From positions 164,181-228,180 of the forward strand of contig CAWBOK010000008.1 in the NCBI GenBank assembly GCA_963790415.1: DNA of 64,000 nt, read 5' to 3'. The position numbers and the translations under genes are program-made. This document shows positions 28,028-37,392 of the stretch, piece by piece. The stretch is from JAJZQZ01 sp963790415 (GTDB taxonomy: Bacteria > Actinomycetota > Thermoleophilia > RBG-16-64-13). Below the pieces are notes generated by a model that was not told the DNA's origin, made no database searches, and was given only the letters and a program-made list of their open reading frames with translations. Numbering within the stretch: the stretch's first letter is position 1; every line of letters begins with the position of its first letter.

Positions 28028-30115
28028 ATGGCCCGCGACTTCCTGCTGGAGATAGGAACCGAGGAGCTGCCGGCCTCGGCCTGCCTCTCCGTGCTCGACC
28101 TGCTGCCCGACCGGGCCGCCGGACTGTTCGCCGCCAACGACATCGATCTCGAACCAGGGTCGCTCGACGTCATGGTGGGCCCGCGTCGCATCGCCCTCCT
28201 GGTGCGCTACGTGCCCGATACGCAGACCCCGCGCGAGACCGCCCAGCGTGGTCCGGCGATCGAGGCCGCCTTCGACGCCGAGGGTCGTCCGACGAAGGCC
28301 GCCGTCGGCTTTGCCAAGGCGAAGGGTCTGGCACCCGACGGACTCCAGGTGCGCGAGGAGGGCGGTCGGCGGTTCGTGTACGCGGTGTCCCGCAGCGAGG
28401 GGCGGCCGACGGCGATGCTCCTGCCCGACATCTGCACGAAGTTGGTGCGGGAGATGTACTTCCCCAAGAACATGCGCTGGGGGGCGCGCGACCTGCGGTT
28501 CTCGCGTCCCGTGCGCTGGTTGGTGGCGCTGTTCGGCGACGACGTGGTGCCGTTCGAGGTGGCCGGCGTCGCCGCCGGCCGCATGAGTCACGGCCATCGC
28601 TGGTTGGGAGGGCCGGTGGCACTCACTACGGCGACCGGGTACGTCGACGCCGTCCGCGGCGCCCGCGTGATGGTGGACCACCGCGAACGGGAGGCTTTCC
28701 TCTGGGCGGAACTGCGACGGCACGCTGCCGAGCGCGGTCTCGACGTGGTCGATCCGATGGCCAAGATGCGAGAGGTCAAGTTCCTGGTGGAGTGGCCCAC
28801 GGTCCTCGCGGGCGGCTTCGGCGAGGAGCACCTGCGGCTGCCGGCCGACGTGCTGATCACCGCCATGCAGTCGCACCAGCGCTACTTTCCCCTCATCGAC
28901 GGCGAGGGCCGGCTCTCGAGCACCTTCCTGTACGTCATGAACGGCGACCCGTCCTTCGCGGCACAGATCAACGCCGGCAACGAACGGGTGCTGGAAGGAC
29001 GCATCGAAGACGCCGAATTCTCGTTCGACAAAGACCTGGCCACGGGGCTTGAACAGATGGCCAAAAGTCTGGATCGGGTGGTGTTCCACGTCAAAGCGGG
29101 CACGATGAAGGACAAGACCGACCGCTTGGTGGCTCTCACCGGCCTGCTGGCCGACATGGTGGGCGCGTCGGCCGAGGCCGGGGCACGGGCTCTCGAGGCC
29201 GCGCGACTGGCGAAGGCCGACCAGGTCTCGGTGATGGTGCGGGAGTTCGCCGATCTCGAGGGAGTGATGGGCGAGACCTACGCGCGCATGGAAGGCTTCC
29301 ATGAGGAGGTGGCTCAGGCCATCCGAGAGCAGTTCTTGCCCGACGCCGCCGGGGGCGACCCGCCGCGCTCGCTACCGGGCGCGCTGCTGGCCACGGCCGA
29401 GAAGATGGACAACGTGGTCGCCGCCTTCGCATGCGGCGAGCCCCCCTCGGGCTCGAAGGATCCCTATGGACTCAGACGCGCCGCTATGGGCATGGTGACT
29501 ATCGCTTTCGTTCACGGCCTCTCCTACGACGTTCGCGAACTCGTCGGCGCGGCCTACGGTCTGCTCGAGCGGTTCCCCCACCTGGTCGACCGCGAGACCG
29601 TGGTGACCGAGGCCTCTGACTTCATTCTGGACCGCCTGGCGAAGTTCCTGGTGGACAACGGCATCTCGCGCGACGCCGTGGACGCGGCGCTGCCCGTCTC
29701 GTCCACGTTCACCGACGTGCGCAGGAGGGCGGCGGCCGTGGATGCCATCCGGGGGACCGAGGCGTGGGATGATCTCGTGACCGTGTTCACCCGGCCGGCG
29801 AATCTCGCCACGAAACTGCCGGCGGAGGCCGAGAGGAAGACGGTGGACCGCTCGCTGTTCGTGGAGGAAGCCGAAGGCGTGCTGTACGAGGCATGGGAGG
29901 AGACGTCCGGGCGCGTCGACCAGTTGATGTCGGCACACGAGTACCTCGACGTGCTGGAGGCATTGGCGGGCATGCGGCCGGCGGTGGATCGCTTCTTCAC
30001 CGACGTGCTGGTTATGGCGGACGACCCGGCCGTCCGTCTGAACCGCCTTCGCCTTCTGGCCGGCGTTGCCGGAACCGCCCGTTCCGTGGCCCACCTGGAC
30101 AAGCTGCAAGCGTAA
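28028..30115 (+). CDS. glyS: Glycyl-tRNA synthetase beta subunit
   Basis: 695 residues from ATG 28028. It opens DFLLEIGTEELPASACLSVL and includes KNMRWGARDLRFSRPVRWLV, LPADVLITAMQSHQRYFPL, the HD-type KADQVSVMVREFADLEGVMG and DPYGLRRAAMGMV. The C-terminal anticodon-binding region ends ...LRLLAGVAGTARSVAHLDKL. The beta subunit binds the tRNA. It is co-transcribed with glyQ and followed 14 bases later by ppdK. Confidence 0.97.
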   Translation: MARDFLLEIGTEELPASACLSVLDLLPDRAAGLFAANDIDLEPGSLDVMVGPRRIALLVRYVPDTQTPRETAQRGPAIEAAFDAEGRPTKAAVGFAKAKGLAPDGLQVREEGGRRFVYAVSRSEGRPTAMLLPDICTKLVREMYFPKNMRWGARDLRFSRPVRWLVALFGDDVVPFEVAGVAAGRMSHGHRWLGGPVALTTATGYVDAVRGARVMVDHREREAFLWAELRRHAAERGLDVVDPMAKMREVKFLVEWPTVLAGGFGEEHLRLPADVLITAMQSHQRYFPLIDGEGRLSSTFLYVMNGDPSFAAQINAGNERVLEGRIEDAEFSFDKDLATGLEQMAKSLDRVVFHVKAGTMKDKTDRLVALTGLLADMVGASAEAGARALEAARLAKADQVSVMVREFADLEGVMGETYARMEGFHEEVAQAIREQFLPDAAGGDPPRSLPGALLATAEKMDNVVAAFACGEPPSGSKDPYGLRRAAMGMVTIAFVHGLSYDVRELVGAAYGLLERFPHLVDRETVVTEASDFILDRLAKFLVDNGISRDAVDAALPVSSTFTDVRRRAAAVDAIRGTEAWDDLVTVFTRPANLATKLPAEAERKTVDRSLFVEEAEGVLYEAWEETSGRVDQLMSAHEYLDVLEALAGMRPAVDRFFTDVLVMADDPAVRLNRLRLLAGVAGTARSVAHLDKLQA

Positions 30116-30129
30116 GGAGCGTGTTCCGC

Positions 30130-32796
30130 ATGAACTCCAAGAAATACGTGTACGACTTCTCGGAAGGAAGCGCCCAGCTCAAATCGCTGCTTGGCGGAAA
30201 AGGTGCGAACCTGTGTGAGATGACCGGTATCGGCATCCCCGTGCCGCCGGGCTTCACCATCACCACCGAGGCCTGCATCGCCTTCTCGCGCAGTGGGCGC
30301 TACCCCGATGGGCTGACCGACGAGGTGGAGTCCCATCTCCAAGCCCTGGAGAAGACCACGGGGAAAGGCTTCGGCGACCGGGCCAACGCCCTGCTGGTCT
30401 CGGTCCGTTCCGGCTCGGTGTTCTCCATGCCCGGCATGATGGACACGGTTCTCAACTTGGGATTGAACGACGACACGGTCGCCGGCTTGGCCGAAAGCAC
30501 CGGGAATCCCCGCTTCGCCTATGACTCCTACCGCCGCTTCATCCAGATGTTCGGCGACGTGGTCATGGGCGTCGAGAGCCAAAGATTCGAGGACATCCTC
30601 ACCGCGAAGAAGACCGCGGTGGGAGCCGCCCACGACACCGATCTCTCGGCGGACGATCTCAAGGACCTCACCGTGCGCTTCAAGGCGGTGCTGGAAGAGG
30701 ACACGGGCGCGGGTTTCCCCACCGATCCGCGGGTGCAGCTCGACCTGGCCACGCAGGCGGTCTTCCGCAGCTGGGACAACCATCGGGCGAAGGTATACCG
30801 CAAGTCGCAGGGCATCCCCGACGATCTGGGAACGGCCGTGAACGTGCAGTCCATGGTCTTCGGCAACAAGGGCGAGACCTCCGGGACCGGCGTCGCCTTC
30901 ACGCGCGACCCGTCCACCGGTGAGAACTTCTTCTACGGCGAGTTCCTGATGAACGCGCAGGGCGAAGATGTGGTGGCCGGCGTGCGGCACGTACGGCCGC
31001 TGGAAGAACTCCGCCAGGTCATGCCGCGGGCGCTGGAGCAGCTGTACGAGATCCGGGAGACGCTGGAGCGGCACTACAAGGACATGCAGGACCTGGAGTT
31101 CACCATCGAGGACAGTCGCCTCTACATGTTGCAGACGCGCAACGGCAAACGCACGGCGGCGGCCGCGCTCAGGACCGCCGTTGACATGGTGGCCGAAGGC
31201 CTCATCACGAAGCGGGAGGCCCTCGGGCGCATCGATCCCGAGCAACTCGATCAGCTTCTCCACCCCTGCCTGGATCCGAGCGCTCCCTACACAGTGCTTG
31301 CCACGGGCCTGAACGCTTCGCCCGGGGCCGCCGTGGGCAAGGTGGTCTTCGACGCCGACACCGCCGAAGCGCGGGGTTCGGCCGGAGACGCCGTCATCCT
31401 CGTGCGCTGGGAGACGAACCCCGACGACATCCACGGTCTCATCAAGGCTCAGGGCGTGGTCACCAGCCACGGGGGCATGACCTCGCACGCCGCCGTGGTG
31501 GCGAGGGGCATGGGCAAACCCTGCATCGCCGGGGCGGCCGACCTGGAGATCGACGCCGCCGCCAAGATGTTCAAGGTGGGTGACACGGTGGTGCGGGAAG
31601 GTGACTGGATCACCATGGACGGCACCTCGGGCAAGGTCATCGTGGGGCAGGTCGCGCTCATACCGCCGCAGATCAACGAGAACTTCGACGAGGTGTTGGC
31701 CTGGGCCGACGAGGTGCGCCGTCTGCGGGTGCGCACCAACGCCGACACGCCTGAGGATGCGGTGAAGGCGCGCGAGTTCGGTGCCGAAGGCATCGGTCTC
31801 TGCCGCACCGAGCACATGTTCATGGCCGAAGAACGGCTGCCTCACGTGCGCAGCATGATCATGTCCGAGAATCGCAAGGAGCGCGAGGAGCATCTCGCCA
31901 AGCTCCTCCCCTTCCAGCGCGACGACTTCGAAGGCATCTTCCGCGCGATGGCGGGGCTTCCGGTCACGATCCGCCTGCTCGATCCGCCGCTGCATGAGTT
32001 CCTGCCCGACTATACCGGCCTGATGGTGCAGCTGGAGCGTCTGAGGCTAACGGGGGGGTCGGCGGAGGAGATCGCCGCCCAGGAAGCCATGGCCCACAAG
32101 GTCAAAGTCATACACGAGATGAACCCGATGCTCGGCACGCGTGGTTGCCGTCTGGGCGTGCAGTATCCCGAGATCTATACCATGCAGGTGCGCGCGATCA
32201 TGGAAGCGGCCTGCAACGTCACCACCGAGTCCGGCACGGTCCCGCTGGTGGAGATCATGATCCCCTTGGTCGGATTCGCGAAGGAGCTCGAACTGATGCG
32301 CGACCTGACGGTCGAGGCGGCCGAGGCCGTGTTGGTCGAGCGTGCGTGCAGCATCCCCTACAAGGTGGGGACCATGATCGAGCTGCCGCGTGCCGCGATC
32401 ACGGCCGACGAGATCGCCGCGCACGCCGACTTCTTCAGCTTCGGCACCAACGACCTTACGCAGACCACGCTCGGCTTCTCGCGCGATGACGCCGAGGGCA
32501 AGTTCCTCACCTACTATCTGCGCGCCGAGGTCATCCCGGCGAACCCCTTCGAGAAGCTCGACCAAGTCGGCGTGGGAGCCCTCGTGGCGATGGCCACCAC
32601 CAAGAGCCGCGCCGTGAAGCCGGGCATCAAGCTGGGCATCTGCGGCGAGCATGGGGGCGAGCCCTCGAGCGTGAAGTTCTGTCATCGCACCGGACTAGAC
32701 TATGTGAGCTGCAGCCCCTACCGTGTGCCGCTCGCCCGGCTGGCTGCCGCGCAGGCGGTCTTGGAGGAAGCCGGCGGCGACGCTGTGCGTGACTGA
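30130..32796 (+). CDS. ppdK: Pyruvate, phosphate dikinase
   Basis: 888 residues. It interconverts pyruvate, ATP and phosphate with phosphoenolpyruvate, AMP and pyrophosphate. The N-terminal ATP-grasp domain has LGGKGANLCEMTGIGIPVPP and SVRSGSVFSMPGMMDTVLNL. The phosphorylated His (about residue 453) lies in SHGGMTSHAAVVARGMGKPC. The PEP-binding barrel has GIGLCRTEHMF, GTRGCRLGVQYPEIY, FSFGTNDLTQTTLGFSRDD and the catalytic Cys in GICGEHGGEPSSV. The glyQS-ppdK order suggests a shared transcript. In anaerobes PPDK often serves glycolysis or gluconeogenesis with pyrophosphate. Confidence 0.97.
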   Translation: MNSKKYVYDFSEGSAQLKSLLGGKGANLCEMTGIGIPVPPGFTITTEACIAFSRSGRYPDGLTDEVESHLQALEKTTGKGFGDRANALLVSVRSGSVFSMPGMMDTVLNLGLNDDTVAGLAESTGNPRFAYDSYRRFIQMFGDVVMGVESQRFEDILTAKKTAVGAAHDTDLSADDLKDLTVRFKAVLEEDTGAGFPTDPRVQLDLATQAVFRSWDNHRAKVYRKSQGIPDDLGTAVNVQSMVFGNKGETSGTGVAFTRDPSTGENFFYGEFLMNAQGEDVVAGVRHVRPLEELRQVMPRALEQLYEIRETLERHYKDMQDLEFTIEDSRLYMLQTRNGKRTAAAALRTAVDMVAEGLITKREALGRIDPEQLDQLLHPCLDPSAPYTVLATGLNASPGAAVGKVVFDADTAEARGSAGDAVILVRWETNPDDIHGLIKAQGVVTSHGGMTSHAAVVARGMGKPCIAGAADLEIDAAAKMFKVGDTVVREGDWITMDGTSGKVIVGQVALIPPQINENFDEVLAWADEVRRLRVRTNADTPEDAVKAREFGAEGIGLCRTEHMFMAEERLPHVRSMIMSENRKEREEHLAKLLPFQRDDFEGIFRAMAGLPVTIRLLDPPLHEFLPDYTGLMVQLERLRLTGGSAEEIAAQEAMAHKVKVIHEMNPMLGTRGCRLGVQYPEIYTMQVRAIMEAACNVTTESGTVPLVEIMIPLVGFAKELELMRDLTVEAAEAVLVERACSIPYKVGTMIELPRAAITADEIAAHADFFSFGTNDLTQTTLGFSRDDAEGKFLTYYLRAEVIPANPFEKLDQVGVGALVAMATTKSRAVKPGIKLGICGEHGGEPSSVKFCHRTGLDYVSCSPYRVPLARLAAAQAVLEEAGGDAVRD

Positions 32797-32830
32797 CGCT
32801 CCAGTCCCAGACCGACGCCGTAGAGCTGTG

Positions 32831-32841
32831 CTAGGAGGCTG
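32831..32841 (+). repeat. Short CTAGGAGGCTG motif upstream of dgt
   Basis: Exact core of the dispersed intergenic motif, between ppdK and dgt and 10 bases before dgt's AAGGAGG. Confidence 0.5.
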
Positions 32842-32865
32842 TCGACCAGGCAAGGAGGTCGCCCG

Positions 32866-33933
32866 GTGAAACAAGAACGACCGGGCAGAGTGGCGCTGTC
32901 GATCGAGACATACGACGCCGGGCTCTCTCCGTTCGCGCAGCGGTCGAGCGGCTCGCGCGGGCGCTTACGGGAAGAAGAGCCGTGCTCGATCCGGTTGCCC
33001 TACCAGCGCGACCGCGACCGCATCGTCCACAGCAAGGCCTTCCGTCGGCTCAAGCACAAGACGCAGGTCTTCATAGCGCCTGAGGGCGACCACTATCGCA
33101 CCCGGCTCACCCACACTCTCGAGGTGTCGGGTATCGCGCGTGCGGTGGCCCGCGCTCTCCGTCTGAACGAGGACCTGGCCGAAGCCATCGCGATGGGCCA
33201 CGATCTGGGCCACACGCCCTTCGGCCACGCGGGCGAGGACGCTCTCGACGCGGTGCTGCGCGGCATGGGCTACCCGGGCTTCCGCCACAACGAGCAGAGT
33301 CTGCGCGTGGTCGACGTGCTCGAGAACGAAGGTCGAGGGCTCAACCTCACGTGGGAGGTGCGAGACGGCATCGCGCGTCACACCGGCGACGACCGGCCGT
33401 TCACGCTGGAGGGTCGTGTCGTGCGTGTCTGCGATCGGGTGGCGTATATCAATCACGACATCGACGACGCCCTTCGCGCCCGTCTGATCCATCCGCATGA
33501 TCTGCCCCAAGAAGCGGTGGCGGTGCTGGGAGCTACCGGCTCCGATCGCATCGACACGCTCGCGCACGATCTGGTCGACTCCAGCGAGGCCGCGGGCGAT
33601 ATCGTGCAGAGTCCGGAGGTCGGCACGGCGATGGACGACCTTCGCACCTTCCTGTTCCGCACGGTGTATGCTCGGTCGCTGGCGGAGAGCGGGGGAGGTA
33701 TGATCCAGGAGTTGCTCGCACACCTGTTCCGCCATTTCATGGACCATCCGGAACAACTGCCGAAGGGACTCTTCCACGCGGGTGGCCTGAACGGCACTTC
33801 GGCGCCGAGCGCGGCCTTGGACGAGCGGGCCGAGCGCGTGCGGGCGGTGACCGATCACATCGCCGGCATGACCGATCGCTACGCCGAGCAGGTGTATTTC
33901 GACATCTTCCTTCCTCGATCGTGGAGACGGTAG
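32866..33933 (+). CDS. dgt: Deoxyguanosinetriphosphate triphosphohydrolase-like protein
   Basis: 355 residues from GTG 32866 behind AAGGAGG. The HD phosphohydrolase core is RLTHTLEVSGIARAVAR then AIAMGHDLGHTPFGHAGEDA, with a later Asp in VCDRVAYINHDIDDA. The N-terminal SIRLPYQRDRDRIVHSKAFRRL is the family's nucleotide-binding region. Such enzymes hydrolyse dNTP to nucleoside and tripolyphosphate and affect dNTP pools. It lies six bases before dnaG, a neighbour with an obvious need for dNTP balance. Confidence 0.95.
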   Translation: MKQERPGRVALSIETYDAGLSPFAQRSSGSRGRLREEEPCSIRLPYQRDRDRIVHSKAFRRLKHKTQVFIAPEGDHYRTRLTHTLEVSGIARAVARALRLNEDLAEAIAMGHDLGHTPFGHAGEDALDAVLRGMGYPGFRHNEQSLRVVDVLENEGRGLNLTWEVRDGIARHTGDDRPFTLEGRVVRVCDRVAYINHDIDDALRARLIHPHDLPQEAVAVLGATGSDRIDTLAHDLVDSSEAAGDIVQSPEVGTAMDDLRTFLFRTVYARSLAESGGGMIQELLAHLFRHFMDHPEQLPKGLFHAGGLNGTSAPSAALDERAERVRAVTDHIAGMTDRYAEQVYFDIFLPRSWRR

Positions 33934-33939
33934 ATACCC

Positions 33940-35787
33940 GTGTGTGCACTCATCAAGCAGAGCAGTCTGGACGCCCTGCTCGATGTATCCGACATCGTGG
34001 AAGTGGTCTCGGGCTACACGAGCCTCCGCAAACGCGGCGCCACTCACACCGGGCTCTGCCCGTTCCATCAGGAGAAGACCCCGTCGTTCACCGTCAGCGC
34101 GGATAAGGGCCTCTTCTACTGTTTCGGGTGTGGCGAGGGAGGCAATGTGTTCACCTTCCTCGAACATATTGAGAGCCTCTCGTTCGTGGAAGCCGCCGAA
34201 CAGCTGGCCCAGCGGTTCGCGGTGCCCCTCGAGTACGAGGACGGCGGCGGAGCCGATCGCCAGGGCCGCGGCGGCGAGAAGCGTCTGCTCGACCTGCTCG
34301 AGAAGACGGCCATGTTCTACCAGCGGTTCCTGTGGGAGAGCAAGGAGGGCGCGCGTGCCCAGGAGTATCTCGAATCCAGAGGCCTGCGGCGCGACGTGTG
34401 CGAGGTGTTCCGCGTGGGCCTGGCTCCGGCCGGGTGGCGCGGGCTCTGCGGCAAGGCCCGGGAACAAGGGTTCACCGACCAGGAGCTGGAAGCGGCCGGT
34501 CTCGTGGTGCGCCAACCGGGCAAGACATACGATCGTTTCCGTGCCCGGTTGATGTTCCCGCTGGTCGATCATCGCGGTCGGGTCGTCGGTTTTGGAGGCA
34601 GAAGCCTGGGAGACGAGTCCCCCAAGTACCTCAACTCCTCCGAGGGCCCGGTGTACAGCAAGGGCCGTCTTCTGTACGGCCTCTTCCAGGCGCGCAAGGC
34701 GATCGCGGAGGCGGATGAGGTGCTCGTGGTCGAGGGCTACACCGACGTGCTCGGGCTGTCTCAGGCAGAGGTGCACAATGCGGTGGCGTCGATGGGGACG
34801 GCGTTGACCGACGGCCAACTCGATCTTCTCACGCGCTTCACGCGCAACGTTACCTTCATGTTCGATGCCGACCGAGCGGGGGCGGAAGCGGCTGTCCGAT
34901 CCGGCGAGCTTGCCCGTCGTCACGGGTTGCATCCCATGGTGGTCGTGCTGCCTGCGGGGTCGGATCCGGCCGATGTGGCCGTATCGGGAGGCGCCGAGGC
35001 GGTGGCTGGGCTGACGAGCGCCAAGCTGTCTTTTCTGGGGTACGAGTTGAAGCGTGCCCTTGACCGCGGGGACGTCACCACCGCCGAGGGCCGGGTGCGC
35101 GCCTTCGACGTGGTGCGGGAGATCCTCAGTCGGGCGGCATCGCTCAAGGAGCGCGAGGAAGAGATGCGGGTGGTGGCCGATCGTCTTCGACTGACGTCGG
35201 ACAGCGTCGAGATGTTGATGCGAACCCCGACGGCATCCGGCTCCTCTGCAGGGCGCGCGCAGGGGCGCGTGTCCGCCGTGTCAGCCGGCGCCGGCCCGGC
35301 CCGGGGGTCGCAGGGGGATGTCCTCGCGGCCTATCGGGAGCGATTGCGGTCGCCGGAGGCTACCGTCGAGAGGGAGTTCCTGGTGGCTGCGTTCAGTCAT
35401 CCGGAAGCGGCCCTGCCACTTCTCGAGGGGATCACCCCCGAGCATTTCGTCGATCCGCTGCATCGGGATGTGTTCCGTGGGCTGTACCGGGTACTCACGG
35501 CGCCCGACCCGGCTCGGGAGGTGACCTCCCTTGCGGGAGTCGACGATGACATGGGCCGTTTCTTTGTGAGACTAGCGGTGGAGGCCGACTCCGCTCTATA
35601 CTCGGCGGCGGTGCTGGGTGAACGTCATCTGCGTCTGCAAGAGCAGTTCCTGGCCCGCGAAGTCGCGAGTCTCCGGCGTTCGCTTGAGGAGGACAGCGTC
35701 GAAGTCGATACCGAACAACGGCTTCTGCGGTTGGAACAGCTACTGCACCAAGTGAGAGCGGCGGCGACCGGGCTCGAGGAGGAGTAG
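33940..35787 (+). CDS. dnaG: DNA primase
   Basis: 615 residues from GTG 33940. The zinc-binding domain has CPFHQEKTPSFTV and YCFGCGEGGNVFTF. The TOPRIM core has VLVVEGYTDVLGLSQ and FMFDADRAGAEAAVRS. The N-terminal RYSLRKRG-type region (VSGYTSLRKRGATHTGLCPF) and the helicase-binding C-terminal part are present. It makes RNA primers for replication. It belongs to the classic dnaG-rpoD pair, seven bases before the sigma gene. Confidence 0.97.
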   Translation: MCALIKQSSLDALLDVSDIVEVVSGYTSLRKRGATHTGLCPFHQEKTPSFTVSADKGLFYCFGCGEGGNVFTFLEHIESLSFVEAAEQLAQRFAVPLEYEDGGGADRQGRGGEKRLLDLLEKTAMFYQRFLWESKEGARAQEYLESRGLRRDVCEVFRVGLAPAGWRGLCGKAREQGFTDQELEAAGLVVRQPGKTYDRFRARLMFPLVDHRGRVVGFGGRSLGDESPKYLNSSEGPVYSKGRLLYGLFQARKAIAEADEVLVVEGYTDVLGLSQAEVHNAVASMGTALTDGQLDLLTRFTRNVTFMFDADRAGAEAAVRSGELARRHGLHPMVVVLPAGSDPADVAVSGGAEAVAGLTSAKLSFLGYELKRALDRGDVTTAEGRVRAFDVVREILSRAASLKEREEEMRVVADRLRLTSDSVEMLMRTPTASGSSAGRAQGRVSAVSAGAGPARGSQGDVLAAYRERLRSPEATVEREFLVAAFSHPEAALPLLEGITPEHFVDPLHRDVFRGLYRVLTAPDPAREVTSLAGVDDDMGRFFVRLAVEADSALYSAAVLGERHLRLQEQFLAREVASLRRSLEEDSVEVDTEQRLLRLEQLLHQVRAAATGLEEE

Positions 35788-35794
35788 GTCGGCT

Positions 35795-36880
35795 GTGGTG
35801 GATGAAGGCGACATGGACGGTCATGCGTTGCAGGCAGTGCTATCGCGGGGGAGAAGGCTGGGCGCTCTCTCCACCGACGAGATCAACGAGATGCTGCAAG
35901 ACGTAGCGCTGAGTCCGGGCGAACTCGAGGCGCTCTATAGCGAGCTGTCCGAGATGGGCGTCGAGATCAGTGAACCCGCCGAAGAGCCTGAGTCGGCTCA
36001 CGACTACTCCTCCGAGGAGCGGTTCCTGCGGCAGCTCGATCTGGCCATCGACCATACATCCAGCGATCCTGTCCGACTCTATCTGAAAGAGATCGGCAAG
36101 GTAGCCCTTCTCACGGCCGCCGAAGAGATCGATCTGGCCGAACGCATCCGGTGTCGGGATGTCGAGGCGAAACGCCGGCTGACTGAAGCGAACCTGCGTC
36201 TGGTGGTGTCCATCGCCAAACGATACGTAGGCCGGGGGTTGCTGTTCCTGGACCTGATCCAGGAGGGCAACTTGGGACTCATCCGCGCGGTGGAGAAGTT
36301 CGACCCCACGCGGGGCTTCAAGTTCTCCACGTACGCCACGTGGTGGATCCGCCAGGCCATCACACGGGCGATCGCCGATCAGGCGCGCACGATCCGCGTG
36401 CCGGTGCACATGGTCGAGACCATCAATCGCATGAAGGCGGTGCAGCGACGTCTGATACAACAGAACGGCCGCGAGCCCACCATGGCGGAGGTAGCCGCCG
36501 AGATGGATATCAGTCCGGCGCGTGTGCGCGAGATCCAGCGGGCCGCCCAGGAGCCCGTGTCTTTGGAGATGCCCATGGGCGAGGAGGACGACTCGGAACT
36601 GGGCGACTTCATCGAGGATCTGGAGGTCGACCAGCCCCTCGAGGTGGTGGCGCGCAAGATCCGCCATGAGGAACTGTTGCGAGTGCTCGACACGCTCTCA
36701 GAGCGGGAGCGGAAGGTCATCGAACTGCGCTTCGGCCTTCGCGGGGAGCAGCCCCGCACTCTCGAGGAAGTGGGGGAACGGTTCGGGGTGACGCGCGAAC
36801 GCATCCGGCAGGTAGAGGCCAAGACGCTCAACCGCCTCAAGAACTACCGTGACGCGCAGGGGTTGAAGGACCTACTCTGA
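35795..36880 (+). CDS. rpoD: Primary sigma factor (sigma-70 family)
   Basis: 361 residues from GTG 35795. A short region 1.1 (ALSTDEINEMLQDVALSPGE, LEALYSELSEMGVEI) is followed by region 1.2 (SSDPVRLYLKEIGKVALLTA), region 2 (RLVVSIAKRYVGRGLLFLDL, IQEGNLGLIRAVEKFD, KFSTYATWWIRQAITRAIAD), region 3 and region 4 (LDTLSERERKVIELRFGLRG, RFGVTRERIRQVEAKTLNRL). It recognises TTGACA/TATAAT-like promoters. A terminator follows at 36981. A second sigma of the same class is encoded at 40934, about 4 kb on. Confidence 0.96.
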   Translation: MVDEGDMDGHALQAVLSRGRRLGALSTDEINEMLQDVALSPGELEALYSELSEMGVEISEPAEEPESAHDYSSEERFLRQLDLAIDHTSSDPVRLYLKEIGKVALLTAAEEIDLAERIRCRDVEAKRRLTEANLRLVVSIAKRYVGRGLLFLDLIQEGNLGLIRAVEKFDPTRGFKFSTYATWWIRQAITRAIADQARTIRVPVHMVETINRMKAVQRRLIQQNGREPTMAEVAAEMDISPARVREIQRAAQEPVSLEMPMGEEDDSELGDFIEDLEVDQPLEVVARKIRHEELLRVLDTLSERERKVIELRFGLRGEQPRTLEEVGERFGVTRERIRQVEAKTLNRLKNYRDAQGLKDLL

Positions 36881-36980
36881 GGGTGTCTGCCGCCGGACGA
36901 AGTGTTTTGCTAAAGTCTGCACGCAGAGTGTCGATAGTCATGGCAAGAGTCTCCCCATCCAGACTCTTCTCTCTCCTCTT

Positions 36981-37011
36981 AGGGCGCCCGATAGGGCGCC
37001 CTCTCCCTTTT
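36981..37011 (+). terminator. Rho-independent terminator after rpoD
   Basis: 9-bp stem AGGGCGCCC/GGGCGCCCT, GATA loop, then CTCCCTTTT. It ends the glyQ-rpoD run. Confidence 0.85.
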
Positions 37012-37103
37012 CCGGGGCCGGTTCTCTATACTCCCGTGACGCATGCCGGGGAGATTCCCTTCCGCCGGTCACCGTTCACGAGCACAGCAAGGAGGGCGCG
37101 ATC

Positions 37104-37385
37104 GTGATAACCCGCGCCGAAGTCGAGCACATCGCCCGCTTGTCGCGCCTACACTTCGAGGAGCAGGAGGTGGAGCGCCTTCGACAGGACCTGTCGCCCA
37201 TCTTGGACTACGTGCAGACTCTGGGTGAGCTCGACCTTGCCGGTGTGCCGCCTACCGCGCATGCGGTGGCTCTGAAGAATGTGTTCCGACCCGACGAGCC
37301 GCGCTCGGGCCTCGAACAGTCGGCCGCAACGGCGAACGGGCCGCACGTAGAGCGGGGGCAGTTCGTCGTGCCCCGGATCGGGTAG
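37104..37385 (+). CDS. gatC: Asp-tRNA(Asn)/Glu-tRNA(Gln) amidotransferase subunit C
   Basis: 93 residues from GTG 37104 behind AAGGAGG. It reads ITRAEVEHIARLSRLHFEEQ with a later LDLAGVPPTAHAVALKNVFR, the usual GatC pattern. It stabilises the GatA-GatB complex. First gene of gatCAB; gatA starts seven bases after the stop. The presence of GatCAB implies that Gln-tRNA and/or Asn-tRNA is made indirectly. Confidence 0.95.
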   Translation: MITRAEVEHIARLSRLHFEEQEVERLRQDLSPILDYVQTLGELDLAGVPPTAHAVALKNVFRPDEPRSGLEQSAATANGPHVERGQFVVPRIG

Positions 37386-37392
37386 GCGGGTC

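Noticed and set aside
29554..31995. An 813-codon open frame on the minus strand
   Set aside because: Antisense to glyS and ppdK; no recognisable domain and shadow-like composition.
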